From NCBI RefSeq assembly GCF_050908235.1, contig NZ_CP194340.1: 64,000 nt of DNA, one strand, 5' to 3'. Below are positions 44,990 to 53,990 of the stretch, in pieces. The stretch's first letter is position 1. The number at the start of each line of letters is the position of its first letter. Source of the DNA: Pseudoramibacter alactolyticus. GTDB taxonomy: Bacteria > Bacillota > Clostridia > Eubacteriales > Eubacteriaceae. The position numbers were made by a program, and so were the translations under genes. The notes beneath the pieces were generated by a model. The model did no database searches, had not been told where the DNA came from, and saw only the letters and a program-made list of their open reading frames with translations.

Positions 44990-45610
44990 CTATGCCATCA
45001 TTTCTTTCACTTTCATCAGGCGCGTGGTCGTGCTGCGTTCATTTTCTTCCAAACGCATCACAATGTATTTAATGGATGCCTGCATTTCCGGAATCATCAC
45101 GTGTTCCAACGCGTTCACCCGTCGCCGCGTTTTTTCGATTTCATCGGTTAACATATTGCAGGTCTTTTCGACTTCTGCCAGTTCGATCAGCAAGGGCATC
45201 AATTCCGCCACGTCCAAAACAGCTTGATCTAATTCACCGGATGAAAATGCAAAACTGTATGGTAAATCTGCCGTGTCCGTTTTGCCTTCATAGCGCAGAG
45301 TGGGCACGTCCACATTCATGATATTTTGTTTGCCCACCGCAACCGAGGCCTCCCTTGCCGGACAAAGCAATGCTTCCGTAACCGCGTCAGCCCCCATTCT
45401 GGCCTCTGCAATGGAAAATCGTTTCATGGCATGGGCCAGTTTTTCATCGATTTCTTCCCGCAATTCTTTATTCTTTTTAATATAGGCCATAAAGCGTCGG
45501 ACCATTTCGTCACGTTTGTCTTTTAAAAGCTTATGACCTCTTGTCGCCGTGGCCAAACGCGTTTTTAAACGGGTTAATTCCATCCGCGTCGGATTAATTT
45601 GAGCAGCCAT
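44990..45610 (-). CDS. ntpD: V-type ATPase subunit D
   Basis: Central-stalk (rotor axle) subunit. The 206-residue product starts MAAQINPTRMELTRLKTRLATA, the standard family start, and is almost all alpha-helix, with long heptad stretches at each end that form the coiled coil inside the A3B3 ring. It is the last gene of the operon, two bases after subunit B. Confidence 0.94.
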   Translation of the reverse strand: MAAQINPTRMELTRLKTRLATATRGHKLLKDKRDEMVRRFMAYIKKNKELREEIDEKLAHAMKRFSIAEARMGADAVTEALLCPAREASVAVGKQNIMNVDVPTLRYEGKTDTADLPYSFAFSSGELDQAVLDVAELMPLLIELAEVEKTCNMLTDEIEKTRRRVNALEHVMIPEMQASIKYIVMRLEENERSTTTRLMKVKEMMA

Positions 45611-45612
45611 GA

Positions 45613-47007
45613 TTATGCCTCCTCGTTATTTTCCCGGGGAGATGGTAAATATTTTTCGATATAAGTTTCCTTGACGCGTTTAAGTTCGGATTTCGGCAAA
45701 ATAGAAAGCAGTTCCCATCCGATGCGCAGCGTCTCTTCGATGGAGCGATTGGTTTGAAAGCCCTGGTTGATATAGCGTTCCTCGAAAGCTTCCGCAAACT
45801 GCGCATAAATTTTATCGATATCCGACAGCGCTGCATCCCCGAGGATCACGGCCAATTCCTTGGCGTCCTTCCCGCGGGCATAAGCCGAGAAGAGCTGGTT
45901 CATGGTGTCCGCATGATCTTCGCGGGTTTTGCCGTCACCGATGCCTTTGTCCTTCAGACGGCTCAGCGATGGCAGCACATCAATCGGCGGCCGAATCCCA
46001 CGCATGTTTAAATCCCGGGATAGAATGATCTGCCCTTCCGTGATATATCCTGTCAAATCCGGAATCGGATGGGTGATGTCATCTTCCGGCATCGACAGAA
46101 TCGGGATCTGAGTGATCGATCCTTTTTTCCCGCGAATGCGGCCGGCACGTTCGTAAAGGGAAGCCAAGTCTGTATAAAGATAGCCCGGGTAACCGCGGCG
46201 GCCCGGCACTTCTTTGCGCGCCGCCGAGACTTCACGCAACGATTCCGCATAATTGGTGATATCTGTCAAAATCACCAGCACGTGCATGCCCAATTCATAG
46301 GCAAGATATTCCGCGCAAGTGATCGCCATCCGCGGCGTCGCAATCCGTTCAACCGCCGGATCGTTCGCGTAGTTCATAAAGAGCACAGCCCGCTCAATGG
46401 CACCCGTCTTTCGAAAATCCTTAATAAAATAATCGGCCTCTTCAAAGGTAATCCCAATAGCCGCAAACACAACGGCAAAGTCTTCACTGTTGTCCAATAC
46501 CTTCGCCTGTCTGGCAATCTGCGCCGCCAGCTGCGCATGGGGCAACCCGGAACCGGAGAATACCGGCAGCTTTTGACCTCGAACCAAAGTGTTCAAACCG
46601 TCAATCGCTGAAATTCCCGTTTGAATAAATTCAGCCGGATAGTCTCTGGCTACCGGATTCATCGGCGCACCGTTAATATCGAGCCGTTTTTCAGCAATAA
46701 TATCCGGTCCGTCATCTTTCGGCCGGCCCATGCCATCGAAAACGCGCCCCAGCATATCCCGACTGACGCCTAATTCAATACCGTGTCCCTGAAATGTCGC
46801 TTTGGCGTCAAAAATTTTTAGCCCTTGTGAGGTTTCAAACAATTGAACCAGCGCCGCATCACCATCGATTTCCAAAACGCGGCCAATGCGTTTCTCACCG
46901 TTGGCCTGCTTGATCTCAACCAACTCATCGTACTTGACATTTTCGACGCGATCAACCAACATCAACGGCCCGACGACTTCTCGAATGGTTTTGTATTCCT
47001 TATTCAT
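45613..47007 (-). CDS. ntpB: V-type ATPase subunit B
   Basis: Non-catalytic nucleotide-site subunit of the A3B3 head. The 464-residue protein has the ATP-synthase alpha/beta fold (DGLNTLVRGQKLPVFSGSGLPH, with the P-loop replaced as usual for B) and ITNYAESLREVSAARKEVPGRRGYPGYLYTDLASLYERAG. Its ATG overlaps the subunit A stop by 8 bases. Confidence 0.97.
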   Translation of the reverse strand: MNKEYKTIREVVGPLMLVDRVENVKYDELVEIKQANGEKRIGRVLEIDGDAALVQLFETSQGLKIFDAKATFQGHGIELGVSRDMLGRVFDGMGRPKDDGPDIIAEKRLDINGAPMNPVARDYPAEFIQTGISAIDGLNTLVRGQKLPVFSGSGLPHAQLAAQIARQAKVLDNSEDFAVVFAAIGITFEEADYFIKDFRKTGAIERAVLFMNYANDPAVERIATPRMAITCAEYLAYELGMHVLVILTDITNYAESLREVSAARKEVPGRRGYPGYLYTDLASLYERAGRIRGKKGSITQIPILSMPEDDITHPIPDLTGYITEGQIILSRDLNMRGIRPPIDVLPSLSRLKDKGIGDGKTREDHADTMNQLFSAYARGKDAKELAVILGDAALSDIDKIYAQFAEAFEERYINQGFQTNRSIEETLRIGWELLSILPKSELKRVKETYIEKYLPSPRENNEEA

Positions 47008-48793
47008 TTGATCCCCGCCCTTCCGTCAATGCTTCGAAGTCATTGCCAATTTCCGTTTTGATTGCATCGTAGCGCGCCGCTTTTTCATCTTCCGGCACGT
47101 ACTTCATCCGCGCAATGCGTTCGCGTACGGGCATCTCGGCAATATCCTGAAATCTCACATCCGTTTTTAATGCCGACTGTCCCAGATGATACCAATGTAA
47201 AATCATTTTTAAAATCGCGTATTGCTTGTCGAGCGACGAATAGGTATCCACATCATCAAACGCCGATTGATGCAAATAATCCTCGCGGATTGACTGGGCA
47301 CATTCCAATGTCAGGCGATCGTCAAAGCTCAAAGCGTCCACTCCGACCAGACGAACAATTTCGTCCAATTCGGATTCTTTTTGCAAAATATTCATGGTTT
47401 CCTGAACCATGGCCGACCAGTCCGATGCCACTTCTTTGTCAAAGTAAGCGTTCATCTGATCGCTGTAAAGCGAGTAACTCTGCAGCCAATCAATCGCCGG
47501 GAAGTGACGCTTGTGCGCCAAATCGGCACTCAATCCCCAGAAGACCTTCACAATGCGAAGGGTCGCTTGGGAAACCGGCTCGGAAATATCACCACCGGGC
47601 GGCGACACCGCGCCAATGGCCGAGATAGCCCCATAGCGTTCATCACTGCCCAAACATTTAACGTAACCGGCTCTTTCATAAAACTCTGACAGGCGCGACG
47701 ACAGATAGGCTGGATACCCCTCTTCACCGGGCATTTCTTCCAAACGGCCCGACATTTCGCGCAGGGCTTCTGCCCACCGAGAGGTCGAGTCGGCCATAAT
47801 CGCCACTTTATATCCCATATCTCTAAAGTATTCCGCAATGGTAATGCCCGTGTAAATTGAAGCTTCCCGGGCCGCCACCGGCATATCCGATGTATTGGCG
47901 ATCAGCACCGTGCGTTTCATCAGAGACAAACCTGTCCGCGGATCCTTCAGCTCCGGAAACTCCATCAGCACATCTGTCATTTCATTGCCGCGTTCTCCGC
48001 AGCCAATATAAATAATGATGTCCGCGTCCGCCCATTTGGCCAATTGATGCTGAATCACCGTTTTCCCCGATCCAAATGGTCCCGGGATGGCCGCCACTCC
48101 GCCTTTTGCAATGGGAAATAACGTGTCAACAACCCGCTGCCCGGTTACCATCGGTTCATCCGGTGCCAATTTGTTTTGATACGGTCGGCCTCTTCGGACC
48201 GGCCAGGTTCGCAACATTGCCACATTGCGAATGCCGCCATCCACTGTTTTAATTTTAGCAACTGGCTCTGTAATCGTTGCCTCGCCATTCAAAACCCAAC
48301 TCACCGTGCCGGACAAATCTGTCGGCATCATAATTTTATGCAAAACGGCCGGGGTTTCCTGAACGGTTCCGATCACATCTCCCGGTTGCAGAATATCTCC
48401 GACATTCGCTGCAGGTTTGAATGTCCATTTTTTTTCTCGGTCCAATTTGGGAACGTCGATCCCCCTGGTGATTCGATCTCCCGCCTGTCGATAAATTGTT
48501 GTCAGCGGGCGCTGAATCCCGTCGAAGATCCCTTCGATCAAACCCGGCGCCAGCTCAACAGACATGGCTTCGCCCATCATATAAACGGGTTCACCCGGGC
48601 CCAGTCCCGCTGTCTCTTCATAGGCTTGAATCGATGCGCGGTCTCCGCGCAATTCGATAACCTCACCGATGATCCTTTTCTCACTCACTCGGACAACATC
48701 ATACATCTGCACGTCGGCCATCCCATCTGCGACGATCAGCGGGCCGGCGACTTTAACAATGCTGCCGGTTTTATTTTGATTCGGTTGACTCAC
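47000..48793 (-). CDS. ntpA: V-type ATPase catalytic subunit A
   Basis: Catalytic head subunit. The 597-residue length, longer than F-type beta, reflects the non-homologous insert of about 90 residues (EPVAKIKTVDGGIRNVAMLRTWPVRRGRPY). The P-loop is GPFGSGKTVIQHQ, with the catalytic Glu in YIGCGERGNEM and the DSTSRWAEALREMSGRLEEMPGEEG signature. It starts 18 bases after subunit F and overlaps subunit B by 8 bases. Confidence 0.98.
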   Translation of the reverse strand: MSQPNQNKTGSIVKVAGPLIVADGMADVQMYDVVRVSEKRIIGEVIELRGDRASIQAYEETAGLGPGEPVYMMGEAMSVELAPGLIEGIFDGIQRPLTTIYRQAGDRITRGIDVPKLDREKKWTFKPAANVGDILQPGDVIGTVQETPAVLHKIMMPTDLSGTVSWVLNGEATITEPVAKIKTVDGGIRNVAMLRTWPVRRGRPYQNKLAPDEPMVTGQRVVDTLFPIAKGGVAAIPGPFGSGKTVIQHQLAKWADADIIIYIGCGERGNEMTDVLMEFPELKDPRTGLSLMKRTVLIANTSDMPVAAREASIYTGITIAEYFRDMGYKVAIMADSTSRWAEALREMSGRLEEMPGEEGYPAYLSSRLSEFYERAGYVKCLGSDERYGAISAIGAVSPPGGDISEPVSQATLRIVKVFWGLSADLAHKRHFPAIDWLQSYSLYSDQMNAYFDKEVASDWSAMVQETMNILQKESELDEIVRLVGVDALSFDDRLTLECAQSIREDYLHQSAFDDVDTYSSLDKQYAILKMILHWYHLGQSALKTDVRFQDIAEMPVRERIARMKYVPEDEKAARYDAIKTEIGNDFEALTEGRGSNE

Positions 48794-48810
48794 CTTATCG
48801 TATCTCCTTC

Positions 48811-49146
48811 CTACAGAATATCGGCACCGATGGCTTTTTCCACATTCTGCTGAATGCCCTGCATGCCCAATCCTTCCGATCCCAATCGACTTGGAATGGG
48901 AATAATAGCCGGAAAGGGCATCGTTTTATAGCTATCGATTGTTTCCTGTGCCAATAGTGCAGCTTGCTCTGTAATGTAAATGGCTGCGTAATGTTCCTTT
49001 GCCAGATCCCGGATTGCTTTTTGTATCGTATCTTGATCTTGCGCATAGACGGTTGTAAATCCCAATGCTTTAAAGATCATAATGGATTCTTGGTCACCTA
49101 TAACGGCAATTTTAGCGTTATTTTTCTTTGCTTCCAATCCTATCAC
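48811..49146 (-). CDS. ntpG: V-type ATPase subunit F
   Basis: Rotor subunit bound to D. The 111-residue Rossmann-like protein has AKIAVIGDQESIMIFKALGF and YAAIYITEQAALLAQETI, typical of the family. It starts at GTG 49146, overlapping the subunit C stop by four bases (GTGA). The symbol follows Enterococcus hirae naming for the F-type subunit. Confidence 0.92.
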   Translation of the reverse strand: MIGLEAKKNNAKIAVIGDQESIMIFKALGFTTVYAQDQDTIQKAIRDLAKEHYAAIYITEQAALLAQETIDSYKTMPFPAIIPIPSRLGSEGLGMQGIQQNVEKAIGADIL

Positions 49147-50117
49147 CCCGCAATTCCAAGACTAACCAATGAGGAAAGTATCCCTGCACGTTTTTGTGCA
49201 AACAGCACCCTCAAGGCCTTCGCCTCATTTTCTCGGCGCAACAGATAATAAACAATCGGACCGATGCCGAAGGAATCATTCCGCGATTCTTTAATCACAG
49301 AAAACGTTAATCGATCCATCGCCTGTTCTAATTGCCCGATGTCGGCATTCTGCGCATATTGATCAAACATCTTTCGCAATGCGTCCCGATGATCGCCTCT
49401 TGCCAGCACTTTCGACAATTGATCATCCGGCAGGCCAACGGCAGCCAGCAGATTTTCCCGGTCCAAAGAACCTGATTCAATCATCATTTTCTGCACTTTT
49501 CTCGCGTCCCACTTAAGGGCATTCCCCCGCACAATTGCGAGCATATTGCCGCAGTCAATCTTAAGGGAAAAATAATCTCTGACCAGCGCATAGTTTTTCT
49601 TCCGCGACGAAAGAATGTCATGAATGTACGCAAAGATGGCTCGGTCCACACCGGCGCTGATCATCATTGGATCTTCTTCATCTATTAGAGCCGCTATCAT
49701 CTCTTCAATGGGGCTTGGCAAATCACCGCCGCCATTCGTTTCAAACGCTTTGAGCAACTGTTCAATGGGAATAGATCCTCCGGAATGAAGCAGATTTTTG
49801 GTATCCATCCTTTGATGCAAACCCTTTAATAAAATCTTTAAATTGTAGGCATCTTCCGGCAGCAAAAATAATTTGATAATCTCAGGCTCCGGAGCAATCT
49901 CTTTTGCCACTTGGTAAGCATCCATTAATTCAGCATCTACCAAGGCCTCAATTTGCATTTTCTCTTTTGCATTTGTGCCATAGCCACTTTCGATTAAAAT
50001 GCGCAACGCATCTTTTTCATTTGCTTCAATCAGGCGGTTCCACATTTTCTCGTCGAGCAAATGTGCCGACAGCCCTGTGATTCGTCCGACCGCAAAGGGA
50101 TAACTATTTGAAGCCAT
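49143..50117 (-). CDS. ntpC: V-type ATPase subunit C (d-type)
   Basis: Connects the central stalk to the membrane ring. The 324-residue all-helical protein has the family start SNSYPFAVGRITGLSAHLLDEKMWNRL (given here in part) and IKLFLLPEDAYNLKILLKG, with three repeats of a similar helical unit. It lies 2 bases after subunit E. Confidence 0.93.
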   Translation of the reverse strand: MASNSYPFAVGRITGLSAHLLDEKMWNRLIEANEKDALRILIESGYGTNAKEKMQIEALVDAELMDAYQVAKEIAPEPEIIKLFLLPEDAYNLKILLKGLHQRMDTKNLLHSGGSIPIEQLLKAFETNGGGDLPSPIEEMIAALIDEEDPMMISAGVDRAIFAYIHDILSSRKKNYALVRDYFSLKIDCGNMLAIVRGNALKWDARKVQKMMIESGSLDRENLLAAVGLPDDQLSKVLARGDHRDALRKMFDQYAQNADIGQLEQAMDRLTFSVIKESRNDSFGIGPIVYYLLRRENEAKALRVLFAQKRAGILSSLVSLGIAG

Positions 50118-50119
50118 GT

Positions 50120-50731
50120 CTACGCCTCATGTTGGTCGTCAAACAGAATTGCCGCTACCTGGCGTTCATATTTTTCTCTCACGGCGTCAAGTAGAACATC
50201 GAAATCGCCATTGATATCCGAATCTTCACCGACCAACATCACGCCAGCCTCAAAATCCGCCGGCTGGTCATCCAGCGTCAATTGACCGGACAAACCATTG
50301 GCTTGCAATCCACGATTGAGCGAATCCAAAAATCCATTTTCATATTTTTCACGATCCCGCGCCGGAACACGCAATTTGCCATCGCCCGTCACCACTGATT
50401 CAGCAACCATAGAAGCGATTAAAACAGACCATTTTTCATCATCTAAATGACGAAGTTGTTCTCTGGCTCCATCAAAGGCTTCATCGATCACCTTTCGCTT
50501 GGCTGCCAAAGTATTTTTTCGTGTTTCAAGATGACTCATCAATTCACCGCGATCATGAATCTCAGCAATCGCCGCTTTATTTTTTTCAAGAAGTGTTTCG
50601 CGATCCTTCTCAATTTGACGTGTCATTTCTTCTTTAATTGCTTGTACACGGCGATCGCCTTCTGCCATAATGGATTCGGCCTCTGCTTCGGCTCCTTTCA
50701 ATATTTTTTCGATAATGATATTTTCAGCCAT
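50120..50731 (-). CDS. ntpE: V-type ATPase subunit E
   Basis: Peripheral-stalk subunit paired with the G/H-type protein. The 203-residue product has a long N-terminal coiled coil (about 1-95; IIEKILKGAEAEAESIMAEG) and a globular C-terminal head ending DVLLDAVREKYERQVAAILF, as in the family. Confidence 0.94.
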   Translation of the reverse strand: MAENIIIEKILKGAEAEAESIMAEGDRRVQAIKEEMTRQIEKDRETLLEKNKAAIAEIHDRGELMSHLETRKNTLAAKRKVIDEAFDGAREQLRHLDDEKWSVLIASMVAESVVTGDGKLRVPARDREKYENGFLDSLNRGLQANGLSGQLTLDDQPADFEAGVMLVGEDSDINGDFDVLLDAVREKYERQVAAILFDDQHEA

Positions 50732-50763
50732 AAGCGCTACCCTCTCAATATTAAGTGCTGTAT

Positions 50764-51234
50764 TTATTTAATACCAAATAAAAGCAAGATAGATGCCAAA
50801 AGTGCTAAAATAGCGTACGTTTCAACCAACGCCGTCATCGTGATCCCTTTGGCTGAAGAATCCGGATCTTTGCCGGTCATGTGAATTGAGGCAGCCGCCG
50901 TCTTTCCCTGATAGATCCCGGAAACCAATCCAACCACAGCAATCGGCAAAGCCGCGGCAAAATAAGCCCATCCCTGAAGAACTGTTAAATTTGCCGGATG
51001 TCCGGAAATCAGCCCGGTTTGAACCATGATTAAAACCGCCAGCAAAAATCCATAGATTCCCTGCGTTCCCGGCAAAGCTTGCAGCACAAGAACTTTCCCA
51101 AATAGATCAGGTTGTTCAGAACAAACTCCTGCTGCAGCTTGTCCGGCGCATTGAACGCCCCATACTGATCCTATCCCTGCCAACAAAGCACTAATACCTG
51201 CACCAAAGGCTGCAATAATAATTCCTAAAGACAT
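50764..51234 (-). CDS. ntpK: V-type ATPase membrane ring subunit K (sodium-type c subunit)
   Basis: The 156-residue proteolipid has four transmembrane helices, a doubled hairpin. All five side chains that bind sodium in Enterococcus hirae NtpK are present in the same context: Leu54, Thr57 and Gln58 in LQALPGTQG, Gln109 in SGIYQGK and Glu138 in ALVETYA. Only the second hairpin carries the carboxylate, so each 16-kDa unit moves one ion. The sodium assignment follows from this ligand set; direct measurement is absent. Confidence 0.95.
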   Translation of the reverse strand: MSLGIIIAAFGAGISALLAGIGSVWGVQCAGQAAAGVCSEQPDLFGKVLVLQALPGTQGIYGFLLAVLIMVQTGLISGHPANLTVLQGWAYFAAALPIAVVGLVSGIYQGKTAAASIHMTGKDPDSSAKGITMTALVETYAILALLASILLLFGIK

Positions 51235-51283
51235 TTTTTGTTCCTCCCTTTACTTTTTACGTTTTAATTTTTATTGTTTTTTA

Positions 51284-53137
51284 TCACTTTACATTAACAT
51301 ATTTTGACTGTATTGACAGCGGCTTAAAAGGTATTCCGCCGCCTTGATAAAATCGATTAAAGAATTCGATATACTGTAATCGGCTGTCGTGGACGTAGGC
51401 CGACAACAAGCTCATTGCCAGATTAAACACGTGACCGATCAAATAAATGAAAATTGCAGCAATCCATCCAATCGGATTCACGGCAACCATATGTGCCAGG
51501 AGATTCATAACCATGCCTATGACTCCTGTTGCTAAACTCAATGCCAAAATCCGAGAATAAGATAAAATATCACTTAAATATGAGCTGATATCATAAAGCC
51601 CCAAAAGGCCGCCTGTGATTTTCCCAAAAATATTTGGTCTGTCCCTTCCTGCTGTCAGTAAAATCACCATCGCTCCAAGGATGGCCATGATCTTTCCAAT
51701 GGTCGCCAGTGCCGGCATAAATAACAATCCAAGCCCAATGATAAGAACCATCCAACTAACCTGATCAAAAACGGCATCCAACCAATGGCCAGCCTTAACT
51801 TGCTCAGCAATTTTAATTCCCATACCGGAAAACATATGCAAAACTCCCACGATCATGGTGAAAATCAGCATTTTCATCGGCTGATTCAAAGGAGCAAATA
51901 AAAGCGGATGCCAGGTTTCTCCGAAATATGATCCAAATAAAACACCAAACAAAATTGTCGTCGCGGAAGAGTAAAACAAAACATTAATCAGTTTTGCAAA
52001 ATCCCCCTTGGGTTTCATCAGTTTTTTGGCTGCAAAAAACAACACGGCCATGCAAGCACCGTATCCAACGTCCCCCATCATCATGCCAAAAATCACCCAA
52101 TACCATGGTCCTGCAACTAAAGCCGGATCCAATTCTCCCGGTCGTGGTTTGGAAAACATGTCGGTAATGGTTTCAAATTGTGCCCAAAAACGCGGATTGC
52201 GCGTGACCGTAGGAGGCATCTCACCTTCTTCCGGTTCAACCAAGTTCAAATCAAAAACAGTTGTCACTTTCCCGATGGCTTGCTTTACCTTATCCACACG
52301 ATCTTTGCAAATCCACCCATAAAGGCAGATCGTAGCCTCGCTTTGAGCATACACCACTTCCTCACGTTGCAGTTGGGCTTCGTATTGCTCGCTTAAAAGA
52401 GCTAAATCTTTTTCGTCTTCTGCAAAAGACGTGATTTGATCTTGGATTTCCTCTATTTGTTCTTGGCATTGGGCCATTGCTGTTTCATTTTCTGAAATCA
52501 AATCTTGGGGTGTCCCTTTTTTCCGAGGAAAATTCGCATCCACGAAGCCCAGTTCTCGAAATTGCTTCTCAAAGTCATTTTGGTCCCCGGCATATTGAAT
52601 GGCGAGCACCGCTTTTCCTTCTGACGCCGCGCCAAAGAACTGCAAATCCACTTGGCAAACTTGCGCTACGGCAGATGCCTCTTCCTCTAATCCCATCGGC
52701 AGATAACCTGCCAACACGCGAACATGGGATGTGTCCTTAACCGCCAATAAGTTAACATTCAAATCTTTCCAAGGTTGAAGCGTATCGACTTGGCTTTCGA
52801 GATTTGATATGTGATTGCGCAGTTCCGCAATTTGGGCCGTTGCAGCTTCAAGCTTATCCTGAATCTTTTCACCCCGTTCATTTCTTTGCGTAAAAATTTC
52901 ATAAGAAATCTGAGGCTGATCTTCAAAAAATGTTTTCTTTCCTGTGTGGCGCCTCAGAAATTTGAGCATGGCAGCCGCATCCTGAGCCTTAGATGCCGTT
53001 TGAGAATCCGGGGTTAATGTTTCGGTTTCATCCGGCGCAACAGCCATAAATTCTCCAGTGCGCTGCAATGCCATTAATATTTTCGGCAGATCCTCCTTTA
53101 AAACAATCAGTCGGGCCTTGCTCATCGGAATAATCAT
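51284..53137 (-). CDS. ntpI: V-type ATPase subunit I (a-type stator)
   Basis: Holds the ion path next to the ring. The 617-residue protein has a soluble N-terminal half (about 1-320) with two coiled coils and a membrane half with seven to eight helices; the essential Arg is expected in the last helices near DILSYSRILALSLATGVIG. Its ATG overlaps the preceding subunit stop by four bases. Length is close to the family norm of 620-660. Confidence 0.95.
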   Translation of the reverse strand: MIIPMSKARLIVLKEDLPKILMALQRTGEFMAVAPDETETLTPDSQTASKAQDAAAMLKFLRRHTGKKTFFEDQPQISYEIFTQRNERGEKIQDKLEAATAQIAELRNHISNLESQVDTLQPWKDLNVNLLAVKDTSHVRVLAGYLPMGLEEEASAVAQVCQVDLQFFGAASEGKAVLAIQYAGDQNDFEKQFRELGFVDANFPRKKGTPQDLISENETAMAQCQEQIEEIQDQITSFAEDEKDLALLSEQYEAQLQREEVVYAQSEATICLYGWICKDRVDKVKQAIGKVTTVFDLNLVEPEEGEMPPTVTRNPRFWAQFETITDMFSKPRPGELDPALVAGPWYWVIFGMMMGDVGYGACMAVLFFAAKKLMKPKGDFAKLINVLFYSSATTILFGVLFGSYFGETWHPLLFAPLNQPMKMLIFTMIVGVLHMFSGMGIKIAEQVKAGHWLDAVFDQVSWMVLIIGLGLLFMPALATIGKIMAILGAMVILLTAGRDRPNIFGKITGGLLGLYDISSYLSDILSYSRILALSLATGVIGMVMNLLAHMVAVNPIGWIAAIFIYLIGHVFNLAMSLLSAYVHDSRLQYIEFFNRFYQGGGIPFKPLSIQSKYVNVK

Positions 53138-53442
53138 AAACCCTCAACCCTTTCAAGAATATATTTGACCGCATCGCTTAAATGCGTTCTGCCGACTGCA
53201 ATAATGCTTTCATCGTTTTCACCATCGGCTTTAATCCGCGATCGCAGGTAAGTTTCCGCTTTATCTTCCGCTCTTTTGATTGACAATGCACATGCTTCCC
53301 GAACCTGAGCCAACGTGCGCTCGTGCTCCGCGTCGGCTTCCTGGCGAGCCGCTTTTATTTTTTCTCTGGCATTTGCCTTGGCTTGCTGTCGTATTTCCTC
53401 GGCTTTCACTTCCGCATCGCGAATTTCATCCAGTATGAACAT
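53134..53442 (-). CDS. V-type ATPase subunit G/H-like (peripheral stalk)
   Basis: The 102-residue protein is a helical coiled coil rich in Lys, Glu and Ala (DEIRDAEVKAEEIRQQAKAN), matching the AhaH/NtpF-type stalk partner of subunit E. It is the first gene of the operon. The start at 53442 has AAGGTGG nine bases upstream; the ATG at 53460 precedes that site and is rejected. Confidence 0.88.
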   Translation of the reverse strand: MFILDEIRDAEVKAEEIRQQAKANAREKIKAARQEADAEHERTLAQVREACALSIKRAEDKAETYLRSRIKADGENDESIIAVGRTHLSDAVKYILERVEGL

Positions 53443-53472
53443 CCTTTTCACCACCTTCATAAAATAAAATAA

Positions 53473-53513
53473 CAGTTCATGATTATATTACCATGAACTG
53501 CTGTAAAAGTTAA
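53473..53513 (-). promoter_or_regulatory. Promoter and dyad upstream of the V-ATPase operon
   Basis: CAGTTCATG (53473-53481) and CATGAACTG (53492-53500) form a perfect 9-bp inverted repeat with a 10-base centre. On the minus strand TTAACT (53513-53508), 17 bases and TAATAT (53490-53485) form a promoter candidate, so the -10 region sits in the centre of the dyad. This looks like an operator for a repressor of the operon. Confidence 0.5.
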
Positions 53514-53518
53514 TCATT

Positions 53519-53560
53519 TTTTCTGCTTTATTCAGCCTGTTTTCTGCTCTATTCAGCCTA
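53519..53560 (+). repeat. 21-bp tandem repeat, two copies
   Basis: TTTTCTGC(T/C)TATTCAGCCT-type units at 53519-53539 and 53540-53560 differ at two positions (TTTATTC against CTATTC, and the last base). No coding role is apparent. It lies just upstream of the V-ATPase promoter, in front of the transposase remnant. Confidence 0.75.
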
Positions 53561-53704
53561 TAGCTTTACAATAGATGTGAGACCTTGAGAATAAAAAAAG
53601 CGATTGGATCCGTTAAAATTGTTTTTATTACTAAACTCCTCTAACGAAAGGTCTTCAACCGCCATAAACAGTATATCACATTCACAACGATTACTGGCCC
53701 CATA

Positions 53705-53990
53705 CTCTTGAAAACAGGATTCTATGCTGTAAAGCTATACCGCGGCAGCAGCTCCGTACAATTTGTCTGCTGTAGATACCATAGGCCTCTCTCATGCGCT
53801 GAAACAAACGATTCGATGGGAAACAGAGATTCTCTTAAAGATAAATCTCACAGATCGATTACTCCGCATCCAAATGTGCATACAGAAGTTGAACTAAAAC
53901 GGATCGTCAATCTGCATCGCAGGAACACTCATAATCCAATCTTTCGCGATCGACGCACATCATTCAGCGCTATCCCCCTGATTTGTCTGG
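53705..53990 (+). pseudogene. Decayed transposase N-terminus (IS481/IS3-like helix-turn-helix type)
   Basis: Across frames the plus strand reads FYAVKLYRGSSSVQFVC, then MR*NKRFDG, then DSLKDKSHRSITPHPNVHTE and VELKRIVNLHRRN. These pieces match, in order, the start of a common transposase pattern (AVKLYRGG.SVKFVCRKYHIS, LMRWNKRFDGT, ESLKDKSHRPH.PHPN.HTEEEL). Trp has become a stop and there are at least two frame changes; the DDE domain is absent. The region 53561-53704 before it holds nothing I recognise. The remnant runs into the end of the glycosyltransferase gene. Confidence 0.65.
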
